Source: Pseudomonadota bacterium
GTDB lineage: Bacteria > Desulfobacterota > S145-22
Reading direction: 5' to 3'
Assembly: GCA_015493505.1 (NCBI GenBank)
Contig: WGDA01000055.1
Span: 1-42,810 of the forward strand
Length of the DNA: 42,810 nucleotides
The translations under genes were made by a program, and so were the position numbers. How positions within the stretch are numbered: the stretch's first letter is position 1; the number at the start of each line of letters is the position of its first letter. The notes under the pieces were generated by a model. It worked only from the letters and a program-made list of their open reading frames with translations, searched no databases and was not told the origin of the DNA. Of the stretch, positions 8,799 to 17,911 are shown in pieces.

Positions 8799-9343
8799 CA
8801 TCTGCGTTCATCCGTGCACCCCAGTGAAATCCGCCTGTGTCTGACCGCTTCGCGGTATTTCACCGGGTAAGAATCCGTGTCCTAACTTACCCCCAAAGTC
8901 ACAAAAACCAAGGCGGTAGAAGTAACTTACTATTTTCTTTGATCTTTTTGCCTTGGCGTTCTTGGCGCTTTCGCGTGAGTCCTATGTTTTTTTGATTTTC
9001 ATCCGCGCTCATCCGTGAAAATCCGTGTCCGAATTTAAATCCCCCTTGCACCATTACAGCTATCATACTGAAAGGTGGTGAAAAGACATGTCATGAGGTT
9101 TTCTTAAAGGGGCAGCACGACAATCGTTTTATATGCTGGGAGAAAAGCTCTTGTAAAATATCGCGACACATCACGACACGGATTGCGACAGAGAATTAGG
9201 AAGTATCGGGTATGCAAAGGGAATCCTGTCCATCCTGTCAGAAAATTATAGGCTTTTGACCTTTGTCATTTCACAATTTACTGCTTTTAATCTGCGGCTG
9301 CAGTTTTTTTCAATCCGCGTTCATCTGTGTTTATCCGTGTCCC
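8799..9343. repeat. Cluster of degenerate intergenic words (ATCCGCGTTCATCCGTG / ATCCGTGTCC etc.)
   Basis: Related words near 8799-8820, 8826-8880, 9000-9030 and 9311-9342; also CTTGGCGTTCTTGGCGCTTTCGCGTGAG (~8953) and AATCCTGTCCATCCTGTC (~9222). Confidence 0.6.
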
Positions 9344-9354
9344 ACTATTCTTCA

Positions 9355-9387
9355 TTACCGATTTCTTACCAGGTAGAAAATCAGTAA
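9355..9387. repeat. Imperfect palindromic repeat, copy 2
   Basis: TTACCGATTTCTTACCAGGTAGAAAATCAGTAA; direct repeat of 8722-8754. Confidence 0.8.
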
Positions 9388-9436
9388 CTACCCATTACGG
9401 CCCCCATTTTTAATTGTTAGAAATTCTTACTTACTA

Positions 9437-9479
9437 TTGACATAATTTCTTTCTTGTTATAACTAACAGTCAAAGGAGG
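9437..9479 (+). promoter_or_regulatory. Promoter/operator and RBS of the Panacea TA operon
   Basis: TTGACA (9437-9442); inverted repeat TGTTA-taac-TAACA (9455-9468) at the -10 position; AGGAGG (9474-9479) 9 nt before ATG 9489. Confidence 0.5.
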
Positions 9480-9488
9480 TATGGCAAG

Positions 9489-10268
9489 ATGGATAATTGG
9501 GGGGAAAGAATCAAAATCATGAGAGAAGAACGGGGTATGAGTCAACAAGATTTGGCAAAACTGTTGGATGTTTCACGTCCGACGATTACACAGATTGAGA
9601 AAGAAAAGAGAAAAATCACAGCCGAAGAGCTTGTTAAACTATCCAAAATATTTGACGTTTCTGTTGAAATCCTCCTGGGATTAAAACAAGAACCGGAAAT
9701 TGTCCTGCCCGACAAAAAAGATCAAAAAAATACAGTGAAACCTGCCATGAGAATTAACGTGCCCCAAAAGAACTTGACGAAATTCAAAGAAGTACTACTC
9801 TATGTTTTGAACAAGGTAGGATCAAAACCTAATATTGGAGAGACTGTACTCTACAAGCTCCTTTATTTCATCGATTTCGACTTTTACGAAAAGTATGAGG
9901 AACAATTAATCGGCGCAACCTACATTAAAAATCATTACGGCCCTACTCCCGTGGAGTTCAAAAAAATCGTTAAAAAAATGATGGGTGAGAAAGAAATCGT
10001 TAAAGTAGCAGATACCTACTTCAAATATCCACAAACAAAGTATTTACCACTGAGGCGGGCTGATCTGAGCAAGCTCATGGCCTATGAAATTGAGGTAATT
10101 GACGAGGTATTAAACAGGCTTTCAGACATGAACGCGTCTCAAATTAGTGAATATTCTCACGGCGATGTCCCTTGGCTAACCACGCCGGATCAGGAAATTA
10201 TTGAATACGAATCCGTTTTTTATAGAACACCTCCCTACTCCGTAAGGACCTATCGTGAAGACATTTAA
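9489..10268 (+). CDS. PanA-like antitoxin: XRE HTH plus Panacea (DUF4065/SocA-like) domain
   Basis: MREERGMSQQDLAKLLDVSRPTITQIEKEKRKIT (HTH) followed by KLLYFIDFDFYEKYEEQLIGATYIKNHYGPTPVEF (DUF4065). Confidence 0.88.
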   Translation: MDNWGERIKIMREERGMSQQDLAKLLDVSRPTITQIEKEKRKITAEELVKLSKIFDVSVEILLGLKQEPEIVLPDKKDQKNTVKPAMRINVPQKNLTKFKEVLLYVLNKVGSKPNIGETVLYKLLYFIDFDFYEKYEEQLIGATYIKNHYGPTPVEFKKIVKKMMGEKEIVKVADTYFKYPQTKYLPLRRADLSKLMAYEIEVIDEVLNRLSDMNASQISEYSHGDVPWLTTPDQEIIEYESVFYRTPPYSVRTYREDI

Positions 10269-10656
10269 ACATGTTACCTGTCTACCTGAATTCAAAAGTG
10301 ACTTGAAAAAATTGTCTAAAAAGTTCCGAACCTTGAAAGAGGATTTGGAAATTTTTGTTGAAAAACAGCTTTATCTCTACCACAAACTGAATGTTGATAA
10401 TAAAGGGATTGTTCCCATCTCGGGTCTTGGAATCGAAACACCACGGATTTTCAAGGCAAGGAAATTTGCCTGCAGATCTTTAAAAGGAAAAGGCGCGTTT
10501 TCCGGCATACGCGTGATTTATGCTTATTTCACTCTTGATGACAAAATAGAGCTGATCGAGATATACTTCAAAGGGGACAAGTCTAACGAAGACCGTGGAA
10601 GAATACACAAAAATTACCCAAAAAAGAGAAAACAGGTTCACACATCCCCCATTTAA
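10255..10656 (+). CDS. Putative PanT-type toxin, RelE/HigB-like
   Basis: 133-aa ORF, GTG start overlapping the antitoxin 3' end; basic, RelE-like tail (GIRVIYAYFTLDDKIELIEIYFKGDK). Confidence 0.75.
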   Translation: MKTFKHVTCLPEFKSDLKKLSKKFRTLKEDLEIFVEKQLYLYHKLNVDNKGIVPISGLGIETPRIFKARKFACRSLKGKGAFSGIRVIYAYFTLDDKIELIEIYFKGDKSNEDRGRIHKNYPKKRKQVHTSPI

Positions 10657-10842
10657 AGCGCCCAATTTTTACTCAACCCCGACCGAGCCCAGTCAAATTT
10701 CATTGGGCAGACAGGGCAAGGAGCCGCGGCTAAATTCTCTTTCTTTTATCCGTGGTTTCTGGACAGGCACAGGCGCCCTTGACCCATTTATAAAAACATG
10801 TCATAAGCAGAAAAATTTTTAAACCATTGCATGGAGTTACCC

Positions 10843-11364
10843 ATGAAAAGAAAATTTTTGATTTTGCTGATGGCAGTTTTCGCCATTTCGCTTTTTTGCC
10901 CCCGCCACCTTTTCGCCCAGGTGCCCTCCCCCATCCCGAAGGAGAAAAGGGAGGTGATTCTTAAGCTGATGCGTCTCACACACAGTACCCGGCTGGCCGA
11001 TGAAATCAAGGCACGGGTCATCGGGGCGTTGAAGCAGTCTTTTCCGGATGTGCCCGCCAGTTACTGGAAGAGCCTGGATAAACGGATCGATGTGCGAGAA
11101 CTCCTGAATTCCTTCATCCCGATTTACGCGAAGAATCTGTCTCTGGAGGATTTAAAGCAAATCGTTCAGTTTTATGAATCACCGGCCGGCCAGCATTATC
11201 TCGCCGCCCGGAAGAAGATGGTGGCCGCGTCCATGGAAACAGGAAAGAAATGGGCGATGGGCTGGATTGTCCAGGTTTTCAAGGAGCTGAAAGCCAAGGG
11301 ATATAAGCCGAGAGGGAAACATCCCGGCATAAAAGGCGACGCGAAACACTCTCCCAACTCCTGA
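10843..11364 (+). CDS. Secreted DUF2059-like protein
   Basis: Signal peptide MKRKFLILLMAVFAISLFCPRHLFA; FIPIYAKNLSLEDLKQIVQFYESPAGQHYLA resembles DUF2059. Confidence 0.8.
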   Translation: MKRKFLILLMAVFAISLFCPRHLFAQVPSPIPKEKREVILKLMRLTHSTRLADEIKARVIGALKQSFPDVPASYWKSLDKRIDVRELLNSFIPIYAKNLSLEDLKQIVQFYESPAGQHYLAARKKMVAASMETGKKWAMGWIVQVFKELKAKGYKPRGKHPGIKGDAKHSPNS

Positions 11365-11383
11365 TTAACGGATTGCCTGAACG

Positions 11384-12502
11384 ATGAATCGGTTTTCCTG
11401 GGGAGAGATTTTGATTGCCCTGAATACGGTCGAAGGTATCCGCGCCTCACAGCTTTCGACGATACGCAAGGCTTACGACGAAGATGGCCCTCGTGTCTTG
11501 AAACACCCAAATCGCCTGTCTGAGAAAGCCGGGTTGAGCCTGAGACTGGCCAAGCGCGTGGCTGATATTGATTATGAGCGGGTCATTGTCGATGAGCAGC
11601 GGGCGGCGCAGACCCTGGGGCTTCAGATTCTGACCCTTGAAGACCCCGGTTATCCACCTCCACTGAGGCATATCTACAGCCCACCACCCGTTCTCTATAT
11701 GCGGGGCCGTTACTCGGAAAAGGACGCTCAGGCCCTCGCCATCGTGGGGGCGCGCCAGGCGGATTTTCGGGGTAAAAGCCTTGCCCGAACCCTTTCGGCG
11801 AGCCTGGCGAAACGGGGCCTCACCATCGTCAGCGGGCTGGCCCGTGGTATCGATACGCAGGCGCACCAGGGAGCCCTGGAAGCCGGGGGGCGCACAATCG
11901 GTGTGTTGGGGTCTGGATTCGACCATTTTTACCCCAAAGAAAACCGTGAGCTGGCGGATCAAATCGCCGCGCAAGGGTGCGTGTTTTCGGAGTTCCCCTG
12001 TTCCTGGAGGCCGGAACCCCGGAATTTCCCTCGTCGAAACCGAATTATAAGTGGTCTTACCCTCGGTGTGGTAGTCGTTCAGGCAACCCGAAAAAGCGGT
12101 TCCCTGATTACCGCGCGACTGGCCCTCGAGCAAGGGAAAGAGGTCTTTGCTCTGCCAGGCCCCCCGGAGTCTCCGCTCAGCCACGGCTGCAACACCCTCA
12201 TCAAGCAAGGGGCGATCCTGGTGGAGAATGTGGGGGATATATTGAATGAACTTTCCATCCCCCACCAGGCTGAAGAGGCTTCTCCCGCACCATTCACCCC
12301 GGAGTTATCAGGTGTGGCCGCCAGGCTGTTTGAGCATCTCAGCACCGAACCTCTGCAAATCGATCAGCTCTGTGAAATGAGCGATGTGGACCCGAAGGAC
12401 GCGTTACCGGCGCTTCTCTCTATGGAATTGATGGGCCTTGTCATGCGTTTGCCGGGTCAATCCTTCGCCCGTAAGATAACCAACCTTGGAGAACCATCGT
12501 GA
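11384..12502 (+). CDS. dprA: DNA processing protein DprA
   Basis: Smf/DprA core GLARGIDTQAHQGALEAGGRTIGVLGSGFDHFYPKENREL...FPRRNRIISGL...GSLITARLALEQGKEVFALPG. Confidence 0.95.
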   Translation: MNRFSWGEILIALNTVEGIRASQLSTIRKAYDEDGPRVLKHPNRLSEKAGLSLRLAKRVADIDYERVIVDEQRAAQTLGLQILTLEDPGYPPPLRHIYSPPPVLYMRGRYSEKDAQALAIVGARQADFRGKSLARTLSASLAKRGLTIVSGLARGIDTQAHQGALEAGGRTIGVLGSGFDHFYPKENRELADQIAAQGCVFSEFPCSWRPEPRNFPRRNRIISGLTLGVVVVQATRKSGSLITARLALEQGKEVFALPGPPESPLSHGCNTLIKQGAILVENVGDILNELSIPHQAEEASPAPFTPELSGVAARLFEHLSTEPLQIDQLCEMSDVDPKDALPALLSMELMGLVMRLPGQSFARKITNLGEPS

Positions 12503-14763
12503 AGAACGCTCTTGTTGTCGTGGAATCCCCGACCAAGGCCAAAACGCTTGGCCGCTTTCTGGGGAACTCTTATCAGATTCTTGCCACTTACGGGCATGTC
12601 CGGGCCTTACCAAGCAAATCGGGCTCTGTGGATGTGGAGAACGATTTTGAACCTCGTTACGAAATTATCCCAGAAAAAAAGCGGCACATTGACCGTATCA
12701 AAAGGGCGCTGTCCAAGGTGGACACCCTGTATCTCGCAAGTGACATGGACCGCGAGGGGGAGGCGATTTCTTACCACCTGCTTTCCTTGCTCGGCCTGAA
12801 CGGAACCGGTCGGAAAAAAAAAATAGCGGTTCACCGGATCGTCTTTCACGAAATCACGAAGGAGGCCATAGAAGCGGCGATCCAGTCTCCCCGGGACATC
12901 CTGCGGCCGCTGGTGGACGCGCAGCAGGCACGCGTCGTGCTCGACTATCTGTATGGCTTTACCCTGAGCCCGCTGCTGTGGAAAAAGGTTCGGACCGGCC
13001 TGTCGGCAGGCCGCGTCCAATCGGTCGCGTTGCGGCTGATCTGCGAGAGGGAAAAAGAGATACAGGCCTTTACTCCCAAGGAATACTGGACGATTCAGGC
13101 GAAATTTCAGAAGGGAGAGGGGTCTTCCCCTTTTGAGGCGGAGCTGTTCCGGTTTCAGGGGGAAAAGCTGAAAAAGTTCGACATCAAAAAGGCGGAAAAA
13201 GCGGAAGAGATCGCCGCCTTTCTGAAAGAACGTTCATATCACGTGGCGGGCATTTCACACAAAACCACGCGGAAGACGCCCCCGCCTCCCTTCATTACCA
13301 GCACCCTGCAACAGGAAGCCTCGCGAAGACTGAATCTTTCCCCCTCCCGAACCATGCGCCTCGCCCAACAGCTTTACGAAGGGATCGACCTGGGGCAGGG
13401 ACCGGTTGGGTTGATTACCTATATGCGAACCGACAGTGTCCACCTTGCGAAGCAGGCGTTAAGCGACGCGCGCGACATCATCCTGAAGAAATTCGGTGAG
13501 CCATACGCCCTTCCGCGGGCCCGCGTCTATAAGAACAAGGTGAAAAACGCTCAGGAAGCCCACGAGGCTATCCGCCCGACGGATCTGAAGCGCACGCCGG
13601 AACAGCTTGCCTCTATCCTTTCACCCCAGCTTTTTGATCTGTACAAAATCATCTGGAACCGGACCATCGCTTGCCAGATGGCGCAGGCCCAATGGGATAC
13701 CCAGACTGTTTTAATCGATTCCGAGGACGGCAGCGCGCAATTCAAGGCTACGGGCAGCCACCTTGTTTTCCCGGGCTACCTGAAGGTGTTAGAGGACAAC
13801 GGGAAAGAGGCCTTACTTCCCCCACTGGAAGAAGGCGCTTCTCTGAAGCTCACGGCCCTCGACCCTGTTCAGCACTTCACGCAGCCCCCGCCTCGTTACA
13901 CGGAGGCCTCCCTCATTAAAACGCTCGAAAGCTATGGAATCGGCCGCCCATCCACGTACGCCTCCGTGCTTCAGACCCTGCGAAGCCGTGATTACGCCCG
14001 CCTCATCCGACGGGCCTTCGTGCCGCAGGAGACAGGGATGATTGTCAGTGACCTTTTGACCAAGCACTTTTCCCATTACGTGGATTATCAGTTCACCGCC
14101 CAACTTGAAGAAAAATTGGATGAGATCGCGAAGGGGCAGATGTCCTGGAAACCCTTGATCCGTACTTTCTGGCAGGATTTTTACCCGTTGGTCAAGAAGA
14201 AAGAGGAAGAGCTGAAACGCTCCGATATCCTGACAGAGAAGATGGATGAGGCTTGCCCCGAGTGTGGTAAGCCCCTCGTCATTCGCTTTGGCAAATATGG
14301 ACGGTTCATTGCCTGTTCCGGATTCCCTGATTGCCATTATCACCGTCCCCTTGAAGAGAAGGAAAAGGAAGCTCCTCAGGAGACAGACCAGGTATGTGAG
14401 AAATGTGGCCGACCCATGGTGATTAAAAAGGGGCGGTATGGCCCTTTTCTTGCCTGCTCGGGGTTTCCCGAATGCCGAAACACCAAGCCCTTGAACAAGA
14501 GGGAACAGAAAAGCACAGGTGTTCCCTGCCCGGAGTGTCATAAAGGAGAGCTACTGGAACGGAGAAGCAAGCGGGGCCGTACCTTTTACAGTTGCAGCCG
14601 TTATCCGACATGCAAATTTTCACTCTGGAACCGCCCGATTGCGGAAGAGTGCCCGGAGTGCCACGCCCCTTACCTGATTGTTAAAAAGGTGGGGAAGACT
14701 GTTTACAAATGCTGTCCTGAAAAAGGTTGCGAATATCGGGAACCCCTTGAAAAGGAATCCTGA
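12499..14763 (+). CDS. topA: DNA topoisomerase I with four C-terminal zinc-finger-like motifs
   Basis: VVESPTKAKTLGRFLG; DMDREGEAI; VGLITYMRTDSV; four CxxC...C ribbons; GTG start overlaps the dprA stop. Confidence 0.97.
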   Translation: MKNALVVVESPTKAKTLGRFLGNSYQILATYGHVRALPSKSGSVDVENDFEPRYEIIPEKKRHIDRIKRALSKVDTLYLASDMDREGEAISYHLLSLLGLNGTGRKKKIAVHRIVFHEITKEAIEAAIQSPRDILRPLVDAQQARVVLDYLYGFTLSPLLWKKVRTGLSAGRVQSVALRLICEREKEIQAFTPKEYWTIQAKFQKGEGSSPFEAELFRFQGEKLKKFDIKKAEKAEEIAAFLKERSYHVAGISHKTTRKTPPPPFITSTLQQEASRRLNLSPSRTMRLAQQLYEGIDLGQGPVGLITYMRTDSVHLAKQALSDARDIILKKFGEPYALPRARVYKNKVKNAQEAHEAIRPTDLKRTPEQLASILSPQLFDLYKIIWNRTIACQMAQAQWDTQTVLIDSEDGSAQFKATGSHLVFPGYLKVLEDNGKEALLPPLEEGASLKLTALDPVQHFTQPPPRYTEASLIKTLESYGIGRPSTYASVLQTLRSRDYARLIRRAFVPQETGMIVSDLLTKHFSHYVDYQFTAQLEEKLDEIAKGQMSWKPLIRTFWQDFYPLVKKKEEELKRSDILTEKMDEACPECGKPLVIRFGKYGRFIACSGFPDCHYHRPLEEKEKEAPQETDQVCEKCGRPMVIKKGRYGPFLACSGFPECRNTKPLNKREQKSTGVPCPECHKGELLERRSKRGRTFYSCSRYPTCKFSLWNRPIAEECPECHAPYLIVKKVGKTVYKCCPEKGCEYREPLEKES

Positions 14764-14835
14764 ACCTTTTTAAACACCTTGACACCATTCGGCAGATATG
14801 ATTAACTTCGCAAGCTATAAGGAGGAAAAGAAACG

Positions 14836-14970
14836 ATGAAACGAACGTATCAACCAAGTAACACGAAAAGAAAGAGAACGCACGGCTTTCTCGTCAGGAT
14901 GCGCACGCGCTCCGGTCGGGCTGTGATCAACCGACGTCGCGCGAAGGGAAGAAAACGGCTTGCGGTCTGA
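14836..14970 (+). CDS. rpmH: 50S ribosomal protein L34 (absent from the ORF track)
   Basis: [44 protein letters not shown], 44 aa; AGGAGG-type RBS. Confidence 0.98.
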   Translation: MKRTYQPSNTKRKRTHGFLVRMRTRSGRAVINRRRAKGRKRLAV

Positions 14971-14980
14971 GCCCTTCAAG

Positions 14981-15358
14981 ATGCCTCGGGAGACGTTTAA
15001 AAAGCGGGAACGCATTACGAAACGGGCGGATTTCATTAGACGATACTCGGATGACATCGTGGTCCATACCCGCGCGTACAGGATGATTTTCAAGCCTTCC
15101 ACGCTTCCCTACAGCCGCCTGGGGATCGTGGTCACGCGAAGAAACGGAAACGCTGTCTTCAGGAACCGGGTCAAGCGGGTTCTAAGGGAGGCGTTTCGTA
15201 AGAACAAGACTCGGATTCAGCCACCAGCCGATGTTATTGTCATCCGCGGGAAACTCCCGGGCGACCCAACCTTTCACGAGGCGGAAGAGAGTTTTTTGAC
15301 GGCGATTCACCGCTACGCCGCCACGAAAAACGCAAAGGATACCGACGCAACTGCATGA
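14981..15358 (+). CDS. rnpA: Ribonuclease P protein component
   Basis: [17 protein letters not shown]...[29 protein letters not shown]; follows rpmH. Confidence 0.96.
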   Translation: MPRETFKKRERITKRADFIRRYSDDIVVHTRAYRMIFKPSTLPYSRLGIVVTRRNGNAVFRNRVKRVLREAFRKNKTRIQPPADVIVIRGKLPGDPTFHEAEESFLTAIHRYAATKNAKDTDATA

Positions 15359-15567
15359 TTAGAAAACTTGCTGTTTGGGGATTAACCTTTTACCATCAGT
15401 TTATCTCACCGTTTTTACCCCCGTCGTGTCGGTACACCCCAACATGTTCCGAATATGCTATTGAAGCCATTCAGCGCTACGGCCTCTTTCACGGGGGATA
15501 CCTGGCGGTTCGCCGGGTCCTGCGCTGTCACCCTTTCCATCCCGGTGGGTACGACCCCGTTCCCTAA
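15355..15567 (+). CDS. yidD: Membrane protein insertion efficiency factor YidD
   Basis: [59 protein letters not shown]. Confidence 0.97.
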   Translation: MIRKLAVWGLTFYHQFISPFLPPSCRYTPTCSEYAIEAIQRYGLFHGGYLAVRRVLRCHPFHPGGYDPVP

Positions 15568-15585
15568 ATTTCATGAGGTACACAA

Positions 15586-17220
15586 GTGGAAAAACGACTT
15601 ATTCTCTTTATTGCCCTAACTTTTATTGTTTTGCTTCTATATAACCAGATATTTCCCCCTCCAAAGCCTAAAAAAGTCAAGACGAAGCAGCCCAAACAGA
15701 CGGTGGCTCAGGCCAAAAAGTCTGCTCCCAACGTGTCACAGAAAAAGGTGGAAAATCAGACGCCAGCCACCAAGGCCACGCCACCCGAGAAACAGTCTCC
15801 TCTCGTCATGGCAAACGTCAAAAAGGTCGTGGTGGATACCCCGCTGTACCATGCTGTGTTTACCACCCTGGGGGGCCGGCTTCTATCCTGGAAACTGAAA
15901 AAGTATAAAGACGTGATGGGGCCCAAGGGGAAACCCATTGAGCTGATCCGTGCCGTACCCCCCGATTTGCCTTTGAAAGGAGGTTTTTACCGTCCCACGA
16001 GCGCGATTGTGGACACCATCCCCATGCACGTTTCCAAAGAGACGCTTCTCCTGCATCAAGGGGCCCCCCCCGCTGGTCTGGTTTTCACGGGGGTTAAGGA
16101 CGGGATACGATTCACCAAATTTTACCGCTTCTTCCCGGACAGGTATGAGGTCATCGTCAACTGGACGCTGGAAAACGACACGCAGCAGAAACTCGTGGGC
16201 GACGCCGTTCTGTCGCTCATCAATAAACCTCCTGTCATCAAAGAAAAAAGCAAATACGGGAAACATGATTTCAGCGCGGATATCATGAAAGGCAGCAGTG
16301 TTGTCCGCAAAAAACTCAAAAAACTGAAGCAGCCCCTGAGCATTGAAGGGGACATCAAATGGGCTTCTTTGAACGAAAAATATTTTGTTGTCCTGCTCGC
16401 TCCGGAAAGCGGCGCCTTCAACATGGTCAGCCTGAGGAAGGTCGGTAACGCCCTTGACGCGGGAATCAAGGCTACCTCCGTGGTCCTGGACCCCGGAAAA
16501 GACGTGAAGTTCAAGTTCAAGATGTATAATGGGCCAAAGCTCCTTACCAACTTGAAACACTTCGGGGATAACGCCGACAAGGTCATCGATTACGGCTGGT
16601 TTGGTATCATCGCACGGCCCCTGATGCAGTTCCTGAACCTGACCCACCGCTACACACACAATTACGGCATTGACATCATCATCCTGACCATCCTCATTAA
16701 AATCATCTTCTGGCCTCTGACCCACAAGAGCTACAAGTCCATGGCTGACATGCAGAAATTGCAGCCTCTCATGCAAAAACTTCGGGAAAAGTACAAGGAC
16801 GACAAGGAGCGTCTCAATCAGGAGATGATGCAGCTTTACAAACAGCATAAGGTTAATCCCCTCGGGGGATGTTTGCCCATGTTGTTGCAGATTCCTGTCT
16901 TTTTTGCCCTGTACAAGGCGCTGCTGATCTCTGTTGAGCTCAGGCATGCCCCGTTCTTCTGGTGGATTCAGGACCTCTCCGCAAAAGATCCCTATTACAT
17001 CACCCCCATCATCATGGGGCTGACCATGTTTATCCAGCAAAAAATGACTCCTTCCACCGGAGATCCCAAGATGGCGAAGATGATGCTGATCATGCCCATC
17101 ATCTTTACGTTCATGTTCCTCAATTTCCCTTCGGGACTCGTCATTTACTGGCTGGTAAACAACGTCCTTTCGATAGGCCAGCAGATGTACACAAACAGAA
17201 AGCTTGCGCACGGGAGATAG
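15586..17220 (+). CDS. yidC: Membrane protein insertase YidC
   Basis: 544 aa; periplasmic domain plus C-terminal YidC core (MQKLREKYKDDKERLNQEMMQLYKQHKVNPLGGCLPMLLQIPVFFALYKAL). Confidence 0.97.
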   Translation: MEKRLILFIALTFIVLLLYNQIFPPPKPKKVKTKQPKQTVAQAKKSAPNVSQKKVENQTPATKATPPEKQSPLVMANVKKVVVDTPLYHAVFTTLGGRLLSWKLKKYKDVMGPKGKPIELIRAVPPDLPLKGGFYRPTSAIVDTIPMHVSKETLLLHQGAPPAGLVFTGVKDGIRFTKFYRFFPDRYEVIVNWTLENDTQQKLVGDAVLSLINKPPVIKEKSKYGKHDFSADIMKGSSVVRKKLKKLKQPLSIEGDIKWASLNEKYFVVLLAPESGAFNMVSLRKVGNALDAGIKATSVVLDPGKDVKFKFKMYNGPKLLTNLKHFGDNADKVIDYGWFGIIARPLMQFLNLTHRYTHNYGIDIIILTILIKIIFWPLTHKSYKSMADMQKLQPLMQKLREKYKDDKERLNQEMMQLYKQHKVNPLGGCLPMLLQIPVFFALYKALLISVELRHAPFFWWIQDLSAKDPYYITPIIMGLTMFIQQKMTPSTGDPKMAKMMLIMPIIFTFMFLNFPSGLVIYWLVNNVLSIGQQMYTNRKLAHGR

Positions 17221-17224
17221 AAAA

Positions 17225-17896
17225 ATGGCAGATGTGATAGAAACAGAAGGTAAGTCGGTCGAAAACGCCCTGGAAAAGGCATCTTCCGAACTGGGTGTCG
17301 AGAAGGAAAGCATCACCTATGAGGTGCTGGAAGAAACAGACCGAAGCTTCATCGGTATCGGGATGGGCAAAAAGGTCAAGATTCGTGCCATGGCCAAAAC
17401 CCCCGAAACGGTAGCGGAGACGGCAAAAAAGACTTTAAGCACCCTTCTCGACCTCATGGAGGTCAACGCCGTGGTGGAAATACAGGACAAGGCCCTGATG
17501 GAAGATGACATGATTCACGTGTTCCTTGAAATCATCGGGGATGGATCCGGGCTGCTTATCGGCAAGCATGGTGCCACCCTCGACGCCTTTCAGCATCTCG
17601 TCAACAAAATCATCAATCGGCGTTTTTCCGGTAGCTGTAACGTCCACGTGGATACCGAAAACTATCGCAAAAAGCGGGAGGAATCGCTCACGCAGCTCGC
17701 CCGGCGCATGAGCGAAAAGGCCAAAAAGACCCGCAAACCGGTTTTTCTCGTCCCCCTGAGCGCCAAGGATCGCAAAACTGTTCACATGGCGCTGAAGGAA
17801 GATGCCGAGATCCACACGAAAAGCACGGGGGAAGGCCCCATGAAACGGGTGGTCATCATCCCATCCAAACGGGCGAGCGGAACGTCCTTCAACTAA
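17225..17896 (+). CDS. jag: Jag/KhpB-family KH-R3H RNA-binding protein
   Basis: MADVIETEGKSVENALEKASSELGVEKES; KH motif LLIGKHGATLDAFQHLVNKI; R3H-like tail. Confidence 0.93.
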   Translation: MADVIETEGKSVENALEKASSELGVEKESITYEVLEETDRSFIGIGMGKKVKIRAMAKTPETVAETAKKTLSTLLDLMEVNAVVEIQDKALMEDDMIHVFLEIIGDGSGLLIGKHGATLDAFQHLVNKIINRRFSGSCNVHVDTENYRKKREESLTQLARRMSEKAKKTRKPVFLVPLSAKDRKTVHMALKEDAEIHTKSTGEGPMKRVVIIPSKRASGTSFN

Positions 17897-17911
17897 AGGG
17901 GCGCGCGGCCC

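Noticed and set aside
8799-9343. CRISPR array in the repeat-rich intergenic region
   Set aside because: Repeats are degenerate, irregularly spaced and without uniform spacers; no cas genes in the window.
11447-12265. 272-aa minus-strand ORF antisense to dprA
   Set aside because: dprA on + is well supported; antisense has no recognisable family.
14779-14835. rpmH promoter from TTGACA at 14779-14784
   Set aside because: Perfect -35-like hexamer but no convincing -10 at 16-18 nt; left out as a feature.
15883-17316. 477-aa minus-strand ORF antisense to yidC
   Set aside because: Lies opposite a clearly functional YidC; no recognisable domain; typical long antisense ORF in GC-rich DNA.
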